Of a DNA stretch of 64,000 bases, positions 8,180 through 18,118 are shown piece after piece (position 1 is the stretch's first letter; the number at the start of each line of letters is the position of its first letter). The notes under the pieces are model-generated. The model was given only the letters and a program-made list of their open reading frames with translations. It was not told the DNA's origin and made no database searches. The stretch comes from Deltaproteobacteria bacterium (GTDB lineage Bacteria; Desulfobacterota; Desulfobacteria; Desulfobacterales; ETH-SRB1): contig JAJSZT010000005.1 of assembly GCA_030272815.1 (NCBI GenBank), positions 45,997 through 109,996 of the forward strand, given 5' to 3'. The translations under genes and the position numbers were made by a program.

Positions 8180-9309
8180 TGCAACATTTCAAAATAAAGT
8201 TTTTCATAGTTTTCTACTACTTTTGAAATAGAAAACTTATCCACAATACGTTGCCTTGCTTTCATACCTATTTCAGTTCTTTGTTCAGGCGTCATTGCAA
8301 GCAAATCAAGCCAAGCTTTAGCCAAGGCTTCAGGATTATTGGGTGGTACAATTATGCCGGTATTGCCTATGATATTGGAAGAATCGCCCACATTCGTAGA
8401 AACACACGGCACACCGCATGACATATATTCTCCCAAAACATTCGGAAACCCTTCACCAAAAGATGATGATAATGTGCCGATATCAAATGCTGGAATAATG
8501 TCTGACAAATCATCTCTTTCGCCAAGCAGAAATGTATTTTCATTTAAACCATTTTTTAGAATCATTTTATTTAAATCATCATTGCCTTTATTTATTCCCC
8601 TTCCAGCTATGACAAAATAAACATTAGGAAAAACAACACATAACCTGCGTGCTGCCTCAAAAAAATTCGAATAATCTTTCATTGGATCATAACGAGCTAC
8701 CATTCCGACAATAAAATCAGATTCACCTAAACCAAGTAATTTCCTGAAACCCCCTCTAATTTTTTTATTAGGTTTATAACGTTCAATATCAAAACCATTG
8801 GGTATTACTTCCCAATTTCCAGGATTATAACCCGCTTTGATATGAAAAAGCTTTCCTGCTTTGGAATTTATAACGACTGCGTCAGGAAAACGCGAAAGAC
8901 GTGATAGCATAGCAAAAATCAATCGAGTTGTTTTTGCATAATATTTAAAATCAATGTTGGAACAGCGCACATTCCACAAAATCTTCGGGACACTCGATAG
9001 CCATCCGATTATCAAACCTATCAAATCAGCATGGTACAACCATGTTTGAAGAATATGCGGTCTTTGTTTTTTCAAAAGATGATATAATTTTGCAATACCT
9101 CCAAACCCGAAATTTCCATCCAACATATTTAAACAATAAACTGGTATTCCCAAATCTTTCAACCGCATCCCATAAGTACCCATGCCTGTTATTGATACAA
9201 CACTATGTTTAAATAAATCTTTTCTTGAGGTGTGAGATAGGAGTTTATAAAGCATGCCCTCAGCGCCACCGGAGGAGAGCGTTGTTATAAGATGTAATAT
9301 TTTATACAA
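8176..9309 (-). CDS. Glycosyltransferase family 4
   Basis: 377 residues with a GT-B layout. The N-terminal TLSSGGAEGMLYKLL is the usual acceptor-side glycine-rich loop. The C-terminal half has VGMVARYDPMKDY and the GEGFPNVLGEYMSCGVPCV block with the E-x7-E nucleotide-sugar signature. It is a retaining transferase acting at the cytoplasmic face on a lipid-linked glycan; the sugar is not predictable. ATG at 9309; the stop overlaps the next start (ATGA). Confidence 0.92.
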   Translation of the reverse strand: MYKILHLITTLSSGGAEGMLYKLLSHTSRKDLFKHSVVSITGMGTYGMRLKDLGIPVYCLNMLDGNFGFGGIAKLYHLLKKQRPHILQTWLYHADLIGLIIGWLSSVPKILWNVRCSNIDFKYYAKTTRLIFAMLSRLSRFPDAVVINSKAGKLFHIKAGYNPGNWEVIPNGFDIERYKPNKKIRGGFRKLLGLGESDFIVGMVARYDPMKDYSNFFEAARRLCVVFPNVYFVIAGRGINKGNDDLNKMILKNGLNENTFLLGERDDLSDIIPAFDIGTLSSSFGEGFPNVLGEYMSCGVPCVSTNVGDSSNIIGNTGIIVPPNNPEALAKAWLDLLAMTPEQRTEIGMKARQRIVDKFSISKVVENYEKLYFEMLQ

Positions 9310-9366
9310 TATTTATTACACTCCATCAGGATTAAAACTTTCGTGTTTAGACGAAAAGCTTTTGTC

Positions 9367-9457
9367 CAGAAATTTACAAACTCGTAACTCTTCAGCTTTT
9401 TGAAAAATATAGCCGCAGCCGGTTAATGTTACATAAAAATGAGTTTGTAAATTTCTG
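9367..9457. repeat. 17-bp inverted repeat in the gap before the GT4 gene
   Basis: CAGAAATTTACAAACTC (9367-9383) is repeated in reverse complement at 9441-9457, with an inner GTAAC..GTTAC pair. The 57-base interior has no evident coding. The whole gap 9310-9502 is best read as non-coding; an apparent 66-codon frame across it is an artefact of the repeat. Confidence 0.75.
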
Positions 9458-9502
9458 TAGGTTATATTTTGTAGTAAATACTTAATTGGCTTCAGCGGGT
9501 AT

Positions 9503-10231
9503 TTACTTTCTTGCAATAAAATAAATATTTGTTGAAGAAATTCTAGCTCCGTATTTTGCCAGTATTAAACGAATAAGCCCCTCGATTATTCCCCAGAGAT
9601 TGCTGCCTTGAAAATTTACAAAAGCTGTTTTTTTAACATTAATGTTAGAGAAAAAAGGAAACAATTCGCTTTTAATTGCATTGATTTTAAAAGACTTTTT
9701 GTGTCCCCATCGATGAAAATATTCACCACATTTAGGGCACAACACATAATTTAGATGTAATTTTTCAAAAAATGGAACCGTTCCTATAAGCCATCCGTTT
9801 TTATCTAAAACTCTAACGACTTCTTTTAGACCTTTATATCGCTGTTCTTCATCAAGATGTTCCAGCACCTCAGAAGCTACCACGAAATCAAAACTCGAGT
9901 CATCAAAAGGCATTTGCTCAATATATCCTTTATATGCTTTGATCCTCTTTCCCAAAAGGCGATTTATTGTCGCGCCATCAGGATCAAGTGTAAAAATATC
10001 CCATAACAATCGTTTTGAGGTTATTTCAAAATAACCATCACCTGCACCAATATTTAAAACACGTGGAACAGAGGATTTTTTTTTGCTGGATATTTCTCTT
10101 ATTATATAGTTCAATCTGGGCTTGGCGCCTTCAAAAGATTCAGGGTAATAAGCCTGAAAGTGTTGCCATATAACATCTTGATTATTATTGCTTTGAATGG
10201 ACTCTCGACCAATTGATTCTCTCTTTATCAT
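9503..10231 (-). CDS. Class I SAM-dependent methyltransferase with CPKCG motif
   Basis: 242 residues. VLNIGAGDGYFEITS (about 58-72) is SAM motif I and VVASEVLEHLDEE is the motif II/III region of Methyltransf_11-type enzymes. The later CPKCGEYFHRWGH may bind zinc or shape the acceptor site. ATG at 10231 has AGGAG 8 bases upstream. It lies between a Wzx and a GT4, so sugar methylation or lipid-linked intermediate modification is likely, by inference. Confidence 0.83.
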   Translation of the reverse strand: MIKRESIGRESIQSNNNQDVIWQHFQAYYPESFEGAKPRLNYIIREISSKKKSSVPRVLNIGAGDGYFEITSKRLLWDIFTLDPDGATINRLLGKRIKAYKGYIEQMPFDDSSFDFVVASEVLEHLDEEQRYKGLKEVVRVLDKNGWLIGTVPFFEKLHLNYVLCPKCGEYFHRWGHKKSFKINAIKSELFPFFSNINVKKTAFVNFQGSNLWGIIEGLIRLILAKYGARISSTNIYFIARK

Positions 10232-10276
10232 AATATTTACTCCTAATTTGAGTGTTTTAAATTAGGTTCCTCAATC

Positions 10277-11620
10277 CTATAATTGTTTCAAACAAGAAAA
10301 AACAGTAGGATTAATATTGAGACGTTTCCTAACAAATAGAAACATACTTACATTCCAACATACCGTCGTTATTGCTGTTGCGATAGCAGCTCCAGCCATT
10401 CCATATACAGGAATAAGCCCTATATTTAAAACAATATTCAACAATGCACTAAATCCAATAATCTTCGCTGCCTCACTATGATACCTAGTCATGGTCATCA
10501 GGAACCCCAAAGAACCGGCAAGCGCATTAAACATCTGACTTGATGCAATTATAACCAGAGCTAAATAACCATCTTTGAATGCTGTTCCAAACATGCCTAA
10601 TATGAATTGACCAAAAATAATTATTATCAGACCGGAAGCTATGGAAATAACTAAAATACCTAGTGCCGCCAGACTGACTATTCTTTGTAATTCGGCCATT
10701 CTGTCTTTGGCATATAATTCAGAAATCATTGGAGCAACAATCATATCTATTGTTACTAAACCCAAGATCATCAATTTTGCAATCATTGATGCAACTGAAT
10801 AGATGCCCGCATCTGTGGTTCCGCAATAGAATCCAATCATTAGAACATCAGTATGGTTAAGAATGAGTTGAAAGGCGGCAATAATTAAGAGCTGAGATGA
10901 AACCCTTAACCATTCGACAGTTTGATATTCAACTTTTGATTGAACAATTTCGGGTGGCAGGTAATTGGAAAGTAAACGCCAGGCAATAAAGCATGCTCCA
11001 CATATTATGATAAATTCAAAACCGAATATTAATGGTGCACTCGGCCTATATTCTATTAATTTGATTGTAATAAATGCACTGCTCCCAAGAAAAACGGGCC
11101 GAAGAATCATTTTAGGAATCTGAGCAAGTACAACTCTTTTTAATGCCTGAAGTTGAGCGCTGTAAAGCTCCAAGCACGCCATAGCAGGGAGAGCTATAAA
11201 TCCAATCCAGAAGGTATGTAACAAGTCAATATTTATTTTGCTACGGAGCAGCCATGTTATGCCAGCAGCGATTATTCCAACTAAAACAGATACTATAATG
11301 GTTATTTGTAAGGTACGTTTTATAAAACCGCTTAATAGGTTCCATTTTTTTTGCCCACAATAAGTGGCTACAAATTTTAAAGAACCAGAATCAAAACCCA
11401 GCTTACTTAATAAAGATAATATTGTCACCCATGTAAAAACATAGATATACTGTCCGTAAACCTCAGCCCCTAGAAGATCGGCAAGCAAGACCTGTAAGCC
11501 GAAGGCCAAACCGGTTCCCAAAATCTTGGCAAACAAAGCGCCGCCCGCTCCACGAATTAAAGTAGCTTCTGTACCACTATTCTTTAATAATTGGATTATA
11601 CGTTCTAAAGATTTTATCAA
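10277..11620 (-). CDS. Wzx-type polysaccharide flippase (MOP/MATE superfamily)
   Basis: 447 residues, almost entirely hydrophobic, with about 12-14 membrane segments spaced as in Wzx/RfbX. The opening GGALFAKILGTGLAFGLQVL and a cytoplasmic YAKDRMAELQRI loop fit the family. It would move undecaprenyl-linked repeat units across the inner membrane. The start is TTG at 11618-11620, with AAGG about 10 bases before it; no upstream ATG is in frame. A second Wzx lies at 62655-63938, so two repeat-unit pathways, or one functional and one relict, are implied. Confidence 0.85.
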   Translation of the reverse strand: MIKSLERIIQLLKNSGTEATLIRGAGGALFAKILGTGLAFGLQVLLADLLGAEVYGQYIYVFTWVTILSLLSKLGFDSGSLKFVATYCGQKKWNLLSGFIKRTLQITIIVSVLVGIIAAGITWLLRSKINIDLLHTFWIGFIALPAMACLELYSAQLQALKRVVLAQIPKMILRPVFLGSSAFITIKLIEYRPSAPLIFGFEFIIICGACFIAWRLLSNYLPPEIVQSKVEYQTVEWLRVSSQLLIIAAFQLILNHTDVLMIGFYCGTTDAGIYSVASMIAKLMILGLVTIDMIVAPMISELYAKDRMAELQRIVSLAALGILVISIASGLIIIIFGQFILGMFGTAFKDGYLALVIIASSQMFNALAGSLGFLMTMTRYHSEAAKIIGFSALLNIVLNIGLIPVYGMAGAAIATAITTVCWNVSMFLFVRKRLNINPTVFSCLKQL

Positions 11621-11641
11621 TAAGTGGATGCCTTCAATATT

Positions 11642-11700
11642 ATTTTGGCCATCATATTATCCATTCTTTACTTGATGTTGGAAAATATGATGGCCAAAAT
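11642..11700. repeat. 17-bp perfect inverted repeat upstream of wzx
   Basis: ATTTTGGCCATCATATT (11642-11658) is matched in reverse complement at 11684-11700, with a 25-base loop. It sits 22 bases before the TTG start of the flippase on the minus strand. It could be a small repeat element or an RNA hairpin in the leader; no T run follows. Confidence 0.7.
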
Positions 11701-11784
11701 TAATAGGAGTTTAAGAAGTTTAGTTATCCCTGAATTTTGTTCCGAGTTAAATCTCTCTGCCTTCCAGCAGGCAGGTTGGTGTCT

Positions 11785-13959
11785 TTAATGAACGCACTTC
11801 TGTTGTAACAATAAAAACTTGTCTTTTGCAGGCACTTTTTCCATCAAGTTGAGATAGGTCGTTTCCATATCATTTAAAAGCCGTTCTTGAGAATACCTTT
11901 GCTTAACAAATACTCGCGCCCTTTTTATACACTCTTCCTTTTGGCTTATACCATTCTCAGCAAGATATTTAAGTCCGTTAGAAAATCCGGATACATCATC
12001 GTTTCGGCAAAGAATCCCTCTTTCACATACTGTAAAGCCGTTAGATTGTGAGACATTGACTGGAGTTCCCAAGAGATCCGGAACTCCTCCTGCATTGGTA
12101 GCAATTACCGGCACCAAAGAAGCCATAGCTTCAATAATTGAGACCGGTGTTCCTTCATTTATTGAAGTCAGGGATAGAATATCAAGATCAGCATATACTG
12201 AAGGCACATCTCTTACCCACCCACAGAATAAAACATGATTTGACAGACCCTGCTTATTACAATAGGCTTCCAGCTCATGCCTTAATTCGCCATCCCCCAC
12301 TACCAAAAACTTTACCAAAATACCGGGATTGTTTTCGAGAAATAATTTTGCGGCCTTAAGAAACATCATATGGTTCTTTATAGGAGCCAATCGTCCAATT
12401 ATACCAATCAAAAGTGTATCATCATCTATCCCGATTTTTCGTCTAAATTGTTCTTTCAGTAAGTTGCAGGACAGAAAAGGTGACAAGTCAAATCCCAATT
12501 CTATAATTTTGATTTTATCAGCCGGAGCAATTCGATATTTATAGACAAGTTCTCTTTTCTGTATTTCGCTTATAGCTATAATTACATCAGTTACCATAGC
12601 AAATAGACGCTCAATCCACACGAACATCAATGATGTTTGACGACTAAAATAGCCTTTAAAAATGTGCCCATGAAAAGTGTGAACCACGCGTACATGTTTA
12701 GCACAAAAAAGATTATATGCGCTTGCAGCAATCCTGGCACTGGTGCCGGCTTTTGCTGTATGCGTATGAACAATATCGGGTTTTACCAGGTAAAGTATTC
12801 TGAAAATTTGAAAAAAAGCCTTAAAATCCATATTGAGGCTTATCTCTCTTTGGAGTTCGGGAATAATTATAGGTTTATTTTCCATAGATTCAAACAGGTA
12901 GCTCATATCTCCTTCCTGAGGAGAGATCTTTCCTGTCACCAAAGTTGATTCAAATCTTTCAGTATCCAATCCTTTTGTTAATAAATGAACATGAATAGCA
13001 GGTCCGCCTATATTAAGACGTGCAATCAAACGCAATATCTTAACTTTTTCCTTCTTTCCCTTAGCTCTTGTCATCTTTTTGTGTTGTATGCCATGCTGTT
13101 GATACCAGACACGTATTCCGTTGGAGACAAGAGTGAAAATAAGCCTTATTGAAAGTCCGGCAATAACTATAAGTCTCATAAACCAAAGAGAAGGCTTATT
13201 GTACTTATTGAAAAGCAGATAGCTGCTCTTATGAAATTCAAAGACCGAGCGAAAAAGCAGTTTATCACTGCTTCCCCCGACATAATGAACGATAGACGCT
13301 TGCGGGAAGTACACTACTTTCCATCCGGAATGCCACATGCGTTTGCACCAGTCAGCATCCTCCCAGTACATGAAAAACCGTTCGTCCATCAAGCCGGCAT
13401 CCTCAACAGCCTTTCTTCTCACGACCATGCAGGCACCGGAGACCCAATCAGCCTCTAAAGGAGTTATACCATCGCATCTGTTTGTGAGTACATTCTGTCT
13501 GGTGATTTTATTGCCGGGAAACAATTTACTGAGAAGTGACTTGCGGCCGAACAATCCTGTAAGAGGGGTGGGAAAAGACCTGGCCGATCCTTGAACAGAT
13601 CCATCATGATCAAAGATTGTTGGTCCTATAACTCCCACATCGGGATTATCTTCCATGTAACAAATGACCGATTTAAAAAAACCCTTTTCAATATGAGTAT
13701 CAGGATTCAAAAGAACAACATAAGGCGAAAAACTTACTTTTAAAGCCTGATTAACTGCCGCAGCAAAGCCCATATTATATGTATTTCTGGTGAGTATAAC
13801 CTCAGGGAAAGATTTACTTATGCGGCTTACATCGTCATCAGAGTCATTGTCTTGTACAAAAATATTTACAGAAATATCTCTTAAGGAATCATAAATAGAC
13901 TCAAGGCATTTAATAAGATAATCCGTGCTGTTATAATTAACTATGATAATATCTATCAA
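11785..13959 (-). CDS. Two-domain glycosyltransferase (GT2-GT4 fusion)
   Basis: 724 residues. Residues 1-235 are a GT2 domain like rhamnosyltransferases: IIVNYNSTDYLIKCLESI, VQDNDSDDD, LLNPDTHIEKG, and a WEDADWC acceptor-side motif. A hydrophobic segment follows at about 255-285. From about 306 (KILRLIARLNIGGPAIHV) to 710 is a GT4 domain with HTFHGHIFKGYFS and INEGTPVSIIEAMASLVPV. The two activities would add two successive sugars. The start is TTG at 13957-13959 with AGGA 8 bases upstream. Downstream gap 11701-11784 holds only an imperfect CTGCC..GGCAG palindrome. Confidence 0.9.
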   Translation of the reverse strand: MIDIIIVNYNSTDYLIKCLESIYDSLRDISVNIFVQDNDSDDDVSRISKSFPEVILTRNTYNMGFAAAVNQALKVSFSPYVVLLNPDTHIEKGFFKSVICYMEDNPDVGVIGPTIFDHDGSVQGSARSFPTPLTGLFGRKSLLSKLFPGNKITRQNVLTNRCDGITPLEADWVSGACMVVRRKAVEDAGLMDERFFMYWEDADWCKRMWHSGWKVVYFPQASIVHYVGGSSDKLLFRSVFEFHKSSYLLFNKYNKPSLWFMRLIVIAGLSIRLIFTLVSNGIRVWYQQHGIQHKKMTRAKGKKEKVKILRLIARLNIGGPAIHVHLLTKGLDTERFESTLVTGKISPQEGDMSYLFESMENKPIIIPELQREISLNMDFKAFFQIFRILYLVKPDIVHTHTAKAGTSARIAASAYNLFCAKHVRVVHTFHGHIFKGYFSRQTSLMFVWIERLFAMVTDVIIAISEIQKRELVYKYRIAPADKIKIIELGFDLSPFLSCNLLKEQFRRKIGIDDDTLLIGIIGRLAPIKNHMMFLKAAKLFLENNPGILVKFLVVGDGELRHELEAYCNKQGLSNHVLFCGWVRDVPSVYADLDILSLTSINEGTPVSIIEAMASLVPVIATNAGGVPDLLGTPVNVSQSNGFTVCERGILCRNDDVSGFSNGLKYLAENGISQKEECIKRARVFVKQRYSQERLLNDMETTYLNLMEKVPAKDKFLLLQQKCVH

Positions 13960-13981
13960 ATTAGAATCCTTTACTGTAACT

Positions 13982-14205
13982 AGTGGCTGTACGAAAACTC
14001 AAAACACCTGAAATTATAGTCAGTTGGATGCTATTCTCAAATCGAAGATTTTTAGCAGTTAGCTTTTAGCAGTTAGCCTTTAGCTAAGAGCTAACAGCTA
14101 ATGGCTAATAGCTTTTTCACAAATCTTCACATCGGCAAATAAGCTGAACCTATTGACAGTATTGAAAAAAATACTTTTTCGGACAGACACTAACTACTCA
14201 GGTTG
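13982..14205. repeat. Nested inverted-repeat element (AGTGTCTGTCCGAAAA ends, GTTAGC words inside)
   Basis: Outer ends AGTGGCTGTACGAAAA (13982-13997) and TTTTTCGGACAGACACT (14175-14191) are imperfect inverted repeats. Inside, AGCAGTTAGCTTTTAGCAG (from about 14057) faces GCTAACAGCTAATGGCTAA (from about 14090). A half-site of another family, TAACTACTCAGGTTG (14191-14205), abuts the right end and supplies the stop codon of the next gene. The gap 13960-14197 is otherwise empty. Confidence 0.8.
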
Positions 14206-15175
14206 TTTTTAATCGTCTGATTAATCTAGTAAAAAACAATTCTCTTTCCAACAGTCTCCAGATATAATCAACTTCAACTGTCCTGTTTTTTTGAATTTGC
14301 TTTCTTTTTTTTAATGCTTTTTTTATACCCTTCAGCGCATCCCATTTAGCTTTTATAAAATCTTTGTTTCGGCCGCGCGCTGTAAAAAAGAAAAAAGCCG
14401 CTATGTCATAGATAATGTGGGGAAAGATAGTTTTAAGTATCAATCCGGCTGGCATATTTTGGATATAAACCCATTCCAAATTTCGATGGCTGTAGTAAAC
14501 TGAAATTGCTGAGTCATAACCTATGCTTGCGCTAGCCTTGTGATATACAACGGCATCAGGCACATATATGCACTTGTAGCCTTGCAATTGTGCCCTGAAG
14601 CTAAGGTCAACGTCTTCATAAAGTAAAAAGAAATCCTCATCAAAAAGACCTGTATCACGGAGCATTCGGGTACGGTAAAGTACTGCACCGGCACATGCCC
14701 CGAAAATCAATTCCTGCTTATTGTAACTTCTTGCTGGTTCACCCCGTCCACGCAAAAGACCAGTCCCTGCTCTGGTATAACCATCCCCTGTGCGGTCGAT
14801 TATTCTCGGATTATCGTAAAAAAGCATTTTAGAGGCAGCAAATCCTGCTTCAGGATGTTCCTCCAGAGCGCCCATCAGTCTCTGAAGCCACAGCGGATGT
14901 GCAACCGCATCGTTGTTCAGCAAGGCTACATATTCGGTATGGACAGTCTTAATGGCGATATTGTTTGCAACAGAAAAGCCGACATTCTTGGGCAAAGCGA
15001 TAGTCTTAACCTCAGGATAATTGCGGATAACAAAATCAATGGAACCATCATTGGAACCGTTATCCACAAGAATGATAGAAAAATGCCGGTATGCTTGCTG
15101 TCGCAGGCTTTCCAGACATTCCGGAAGAAACTTCATTCCATTCCAGTTTACAATGATTACAGAAGCTAAGTCCAA
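14198..15175 (-). CDS. Glycosyltransferase family 2 (rhamnosyltransferase-like)
   Basis: 325 residues: VIIVNWNGMKFLPECLESL, VDNGSNDGS, LLNNDAVAHPLW (DXD-type metal site) and LLYEDVDLSFRAQLQGY are the standard GT2 blocks of WbbL-like enzymes. Residues 235-260 are hydrophobic and the end is basic. It transfers one sugar at the inner-membrane cytoplasmic face. The start is TTG at 15173-15175 with AGG about 9 bases upstream. The final codons KTT-stop lie inside a repeat terminus (ACCTGAGTAGTTA), so the natural C-terminus may have been replaced. Confidence 0.9.
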   Translation of the reverse strand: MDLASVIIVNWNGMKFLPECLESLRQQAYRHFSIILVDNGSNDGSIDFVIRNYPEVKTIALPKNVGFSVANNIAIKTVHTEYVALLNNDAVAHPLWLQRLMGALEEHPEAGFAASKMLFYDNPRIIDRTGDGYTRAGTGLLRGRGEPARSYNKQELIFGACAGAVLYRTRMLRDTGLFDEDFFLLYEDVDLSFRAQLQGYKCIYVPDAVVYHKASASIGYDSAISVYYSHRNLEWVYIQNMPAGLILKTIFPHIIYDIAAFFFFTARGRNKDFIKAKWDALKGIKKALKKRKQIQKNRTVEVDYIWRLLERELFFTRLIRRLKTT

Positions 15176-15219
15176 CAGCTTGAGCCTAAAAAAAACATTT
15201 TTATAGCAGTACTCACTGC

Positions 15220-16521
15220 CTAACCATCTATAAGCTTTTTGATATTTTCCATAATGCTTTCATTAAAGGAATCATTCCAGTTGAAAGCCCATTTGACATT
15301 TGTCCCGGCCAATCTCGCATCAACGTCATTACTCATTCTAACTGCCTTGCCCAATGAATTTGTAATTCCTTCTAATGTTGGCTCAGAACAAATTATATTC
15401 TGAGACAAAGCCTCCATCTGCTCCCTTGTTTTGTTCATGTAACTATTTGTAACAACCACCTGTCCAGCAGCCGCCATTTCGAGGGGCATCAAACTTGGAT
15501 GGGGCGTGTACATCAGTGCAAGCCCTATGTCATATTCCGGCATTATCTTATTGTAAGTTTGTAAATCGACTTTGCCTATCATTTGCAAAACCTTATTCGG
15601 AGCTAAGGGTATATCACTCCTATAATTTGAACCGATGCCATAAAAGTCCCACTTTTCGTGAAAATAACCATTTTCTATCGCTTCACAAAGAGCGAAATAG
15701 CCTAACTCAAACATATTTCTGGATGCGTGTGCTTCTGGTCTAGCATAAAAAAGAAGCTTCTTAACCTTCTTCTTTTTCAACCTGTTTTTACTTACATCAA
15801 ATCTGAAAATTGCATTTTCAAAACACATGCTTTCAGATTCCTCCACACTTTCGTTCTCATATATGCCGATTTGGTTCATCTTAAAGAAATCTTTCAGAAA
15901 GTTTGAAGAAAACAAAGCAACATGCGGAAAACTATATGATTGATGAGCCAACGCATAATAAGCGCCCATTACAAATGTATAAGGCTCATACTCCTGGATT
16001 AGATACAAGAACTTTCCTTTATTTAAACCTTCGATTGCCTTATTGGCAACATGTGCCGTCCACCATGTAGTAGCTATAATTGTATCATCAGGATTCATCT
16101 TAACGGTTCTGTTTCTATCAAAACAGTATTCGATCTCAAATTTACCCAAAATATCCTTTAAAGCGTCATATTTATTAAACACCGATTCCTGCCATACCTT
16201 ATAATCAATATCGCAACGGTCAATAATTAATACGCGAACGGCATAATTTGCTTGAACAAGTTTTTTTATCAGACTGAATTTTGCAACATATCCTCCATAA
16301 AAAGTTTGATAGTTAATCTCCGGGATAATAATATTAACTTTTTTCTTTGCATTGCTGCTGTAATGAATCCTCAGCGGAGCAATTTTTTGCTGAATAGCTT
16401 CCTTCAACATAACCGGATTAAACCTATATTCACTGATCAGCATGCCCATGGACCTTACTAACTTACCAGTCACCCGGTTACTCTTTATCAACTTCAGCAA
16501 CTTGTTCAATATCAATTTCAT
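15220..16521 (-). CDS. WsaF-like GT4 rhamnosyltransferase
   Basis: 433 residues. The N-terminal part (VNIIIPEINYQTFYGGYVAKFSL shortened) and the block DDTIIATTWWTAHVAN with LIQEYEPYTFVMG follow the WsaF rhamnosyltransferase pattern, a GT-B enzyme of rhamnan-type glycans. The second half has LLFYARPEAHASRNMFELG and PHPSLMPLEMAAAGQVVVT as the donor-binding part. ATG at 16521 lacks a strong ribosome binding site. It stands in a run of GT2 and GT4 genes. Confidence 0.78.
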   Translation of the reverse strand: MKLILNKLLKLIKSNRVTGKLVRSMGMLISEYRFNPVMLKEAIQQKIAPLRIHYSSNAKKKVNIIIPEINYQTFYGGYVAKFSLIKKLVQANYAVRVLIIDRCDIDYKVWQESVFNKYDALKDILGKFEIEYCFDRNRTVKMNPDDTIIATTWWTAHVANKAIEGLNKGKFLYLIQEYEPYTFVMGAYYALAHQSYSFPHVALFSSNFLKDFFKMNQIGIYENESVEESESMCFENAIFRFDVSKNRLKKKKVKKLLFYARPEAHASRNMFELGYFALCEAIENGYFHEKWDFYGIGSNYRSDIPLAPNKVLQMIGKVDLQTYNKIMPEYDIGLALMYTPHPSLMPLEMAAAGQVVVTNSYMNKTREQMEALSQNIICSEPTLEGITNSLGKAVRMSNDVDARLAGTNVKWAFNWNDSFNESIMENIKKLIDG

Positions 16522-16634
16522 CTTTTTGCCATTAATTCATACCTAAGTTGAGCGATTGTTGGGGAAGAAATGTGCTGAAATCTTGATGCATAAGGATTTT
16601 CGCGAATGCTTGATGCGCAAAGGTTATGGTTTCA

Positions 16635-18101
16635 CTATCTAATTCTTTTATATATAGCGCAAGCCATTTTGCAATATCCCCTTGCCAAATAGCTGAATGC
16701 TAATTTCAACTCAGCATTACCTGTAGTTTGCCTCTGTCGCTTTACCTTTAAATGTAATAATAATAGTTTAATGACACTAGTGATTTTGTTGTTAAATATC
16801 CTCAGGTCTCTAGCGTCCCTGTCACATCTAAGTTCCAACGTCCTTGACAGCAATCTAATGCGCACATAGTCGGCATCATAGATTTCAATAAGATGGTAAA
16901 TAGCCTGTTTCAAATGGGACCAGACACTTCTAACATCAAATAATAATCTTAGAAAACATAGAAAACCTTTTTTTGCAATTTCAAAGTCATGATGACCGAT
17001 CACACTATTGTCATATTGAATATAGTCATAGAGAGGCTCATCAATATAGCCAATTTCCCCTGTTGCAAGTGCCGAGCAAGCCAACACATGATCGTGAAAA
17101 GGGTGTCCCAGATTTTGCGGAAAAGGTAGCGCCTTCTGTAACAATTCTCGCCTAAAAATACTTGCTGCACCGGTCACAGTGTTTGCAACCAAAACCATAG
17201 CAAGATCTTCGTAGTAGTTTTTCCTATTTTTCCAATATGTATTTGAAATTGGTTCCCCATTTTCCTTAACAATCCTCATATCTGAGTATACCAAATTGAG
17301 GCGTTTGTCTTTTTCAATCTCATTTACTAATTTTTCCAGTTTGTGGTGGTACCAATAATCATCCTGATCAGATAATGCCACAAGCCCTGCTCCCTCGGGG
17401 ACATATCGAAGGGCACGTTCGAAGTTATTATAAAAGCCCATGTTTTTGTTGTTTTGAAAAAAATAGAACCTACTATCATTAGAAATTGCTTCTTTTACTT
17501 GTTTTACCGTTGCTTCATTTGATCCGTCATCACTAATAATACATATCCAATTCTTGTATGACTGGTGTTTTATGGAATCAATCTGTCTCTTAAAAGTCTC
17601 CTTTTGCGGAGAATAGATTGCCATACATATTGCAACTAATGGCTCATTTGGCTTGGGCTTAATTTGGACATTTACCGGAGAAAAATATTCTCCTCTCTTT
17701 AGAAAATATACCTCTTTTTCACATATTAGATATTCTTCACCATTTTTAAAGGTTGCTACAGATGTTACTTTTTCTCTATTCCCCTCCAGATCAGATGGCA
17801 AATCAAGAGATCCGAAAAAGCCTGAACATATAGCGTATTTCATTCCCTCATTAACAAGATCTTCTTCCAATAAGTAGCTAAACACATCGTTTCTGGGTTG
17901 GTTAATATTATCAATAGGAAAACAGTAGTTACTGATCTTGACTTCGATCTTTTCAACTTCAAAACGTGGGTTAAATACCCATCCTGAGCAAAAATAGGCC
18001 AAACCATCACCGATATATAACTCATCAGGGAAATTAATATCAAGATCGGCACATACATTGTTCATTCCTTTATTATCACATTTAATCACGCCACGCGTCA
18101 T
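16635..18101 (-). CDS. Glycosyltransferase family 2 with N-terminal extension
   Basis: About 488 residues. The first 150 residues form an unrecognised, probably beta-rich domain. From about 155 a GT2 domain starts (VAICMAIYSPQKETFKRQI) with SDDGSN, LSDQDDYWY and a TGAASIFRRELL block, typical of rhamnosyltransferases. The C-terminal 80 residues are basic and helical. I chose the ATG at 18101 (MTRGV) because AAGGAA lies 9-12 bases before it; an upstream ATG at 18170 would overlap the next gene by 52 bases and lacks a site. Confidence 0.85.
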   Translation of the reverse strand: MTRGVIKCDNKGMNNVCADLDINFPDELYIGDGLAYFCSGWVFNPRFEVEKIEVKISNYCFPIDNINQPRNDVFSYLLEEDLVNEGMKYAICSGFFGSLDLPSDLEGNREKVTSVATFKNGEEYLICEKEVYFLKRGEYFSPVNVQIKPKPNEPLVAICMAIYSPQKETFKRQIDSIKHQSYKNWICIISDDGSNEATVKQVKEAISNDSRFYFFQNNKNMGFYNNFERALRYVPEGAGLVALSDQDDYWYHHKLEKLVNEIEKDKRLNLVYSDMRIVKENGEPISNTYWKNRKNYYEDLAMVLVANTVTGAASIFRRELLQKALPFPQNLGHPFHDHVLACSALATGEIGYIDEPLYDYIQYDNSVIGHHDFEIAKKGFLCFLRLLFDVRSVWSHLKQAIYHLIEIYDADYVRIRLLSRTLELRCDRDARDLRIFNNKITSVIKLLLLHLKVKRQRQTTGNAELKLAFSYLARGYCKMACAIYKRIR

Positions 18102-18118
18102 CGTCTTTATTCCTTTTC

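Noticed and set aside
9316..9516. 66-codon minus-strand frame between GT4 and methyltransferase genes
   Set aside because: It is built on a 17-bp inverted repeat, has no family motif and overlaps the methyltransferase end; treated as non-coding.
12056..12948. Several plus-strand frames opposite the GT2-GT4 fusion gene
   Set aside because: They are shadows of a strongly conserved minus-strand gene and show no domain pattern.
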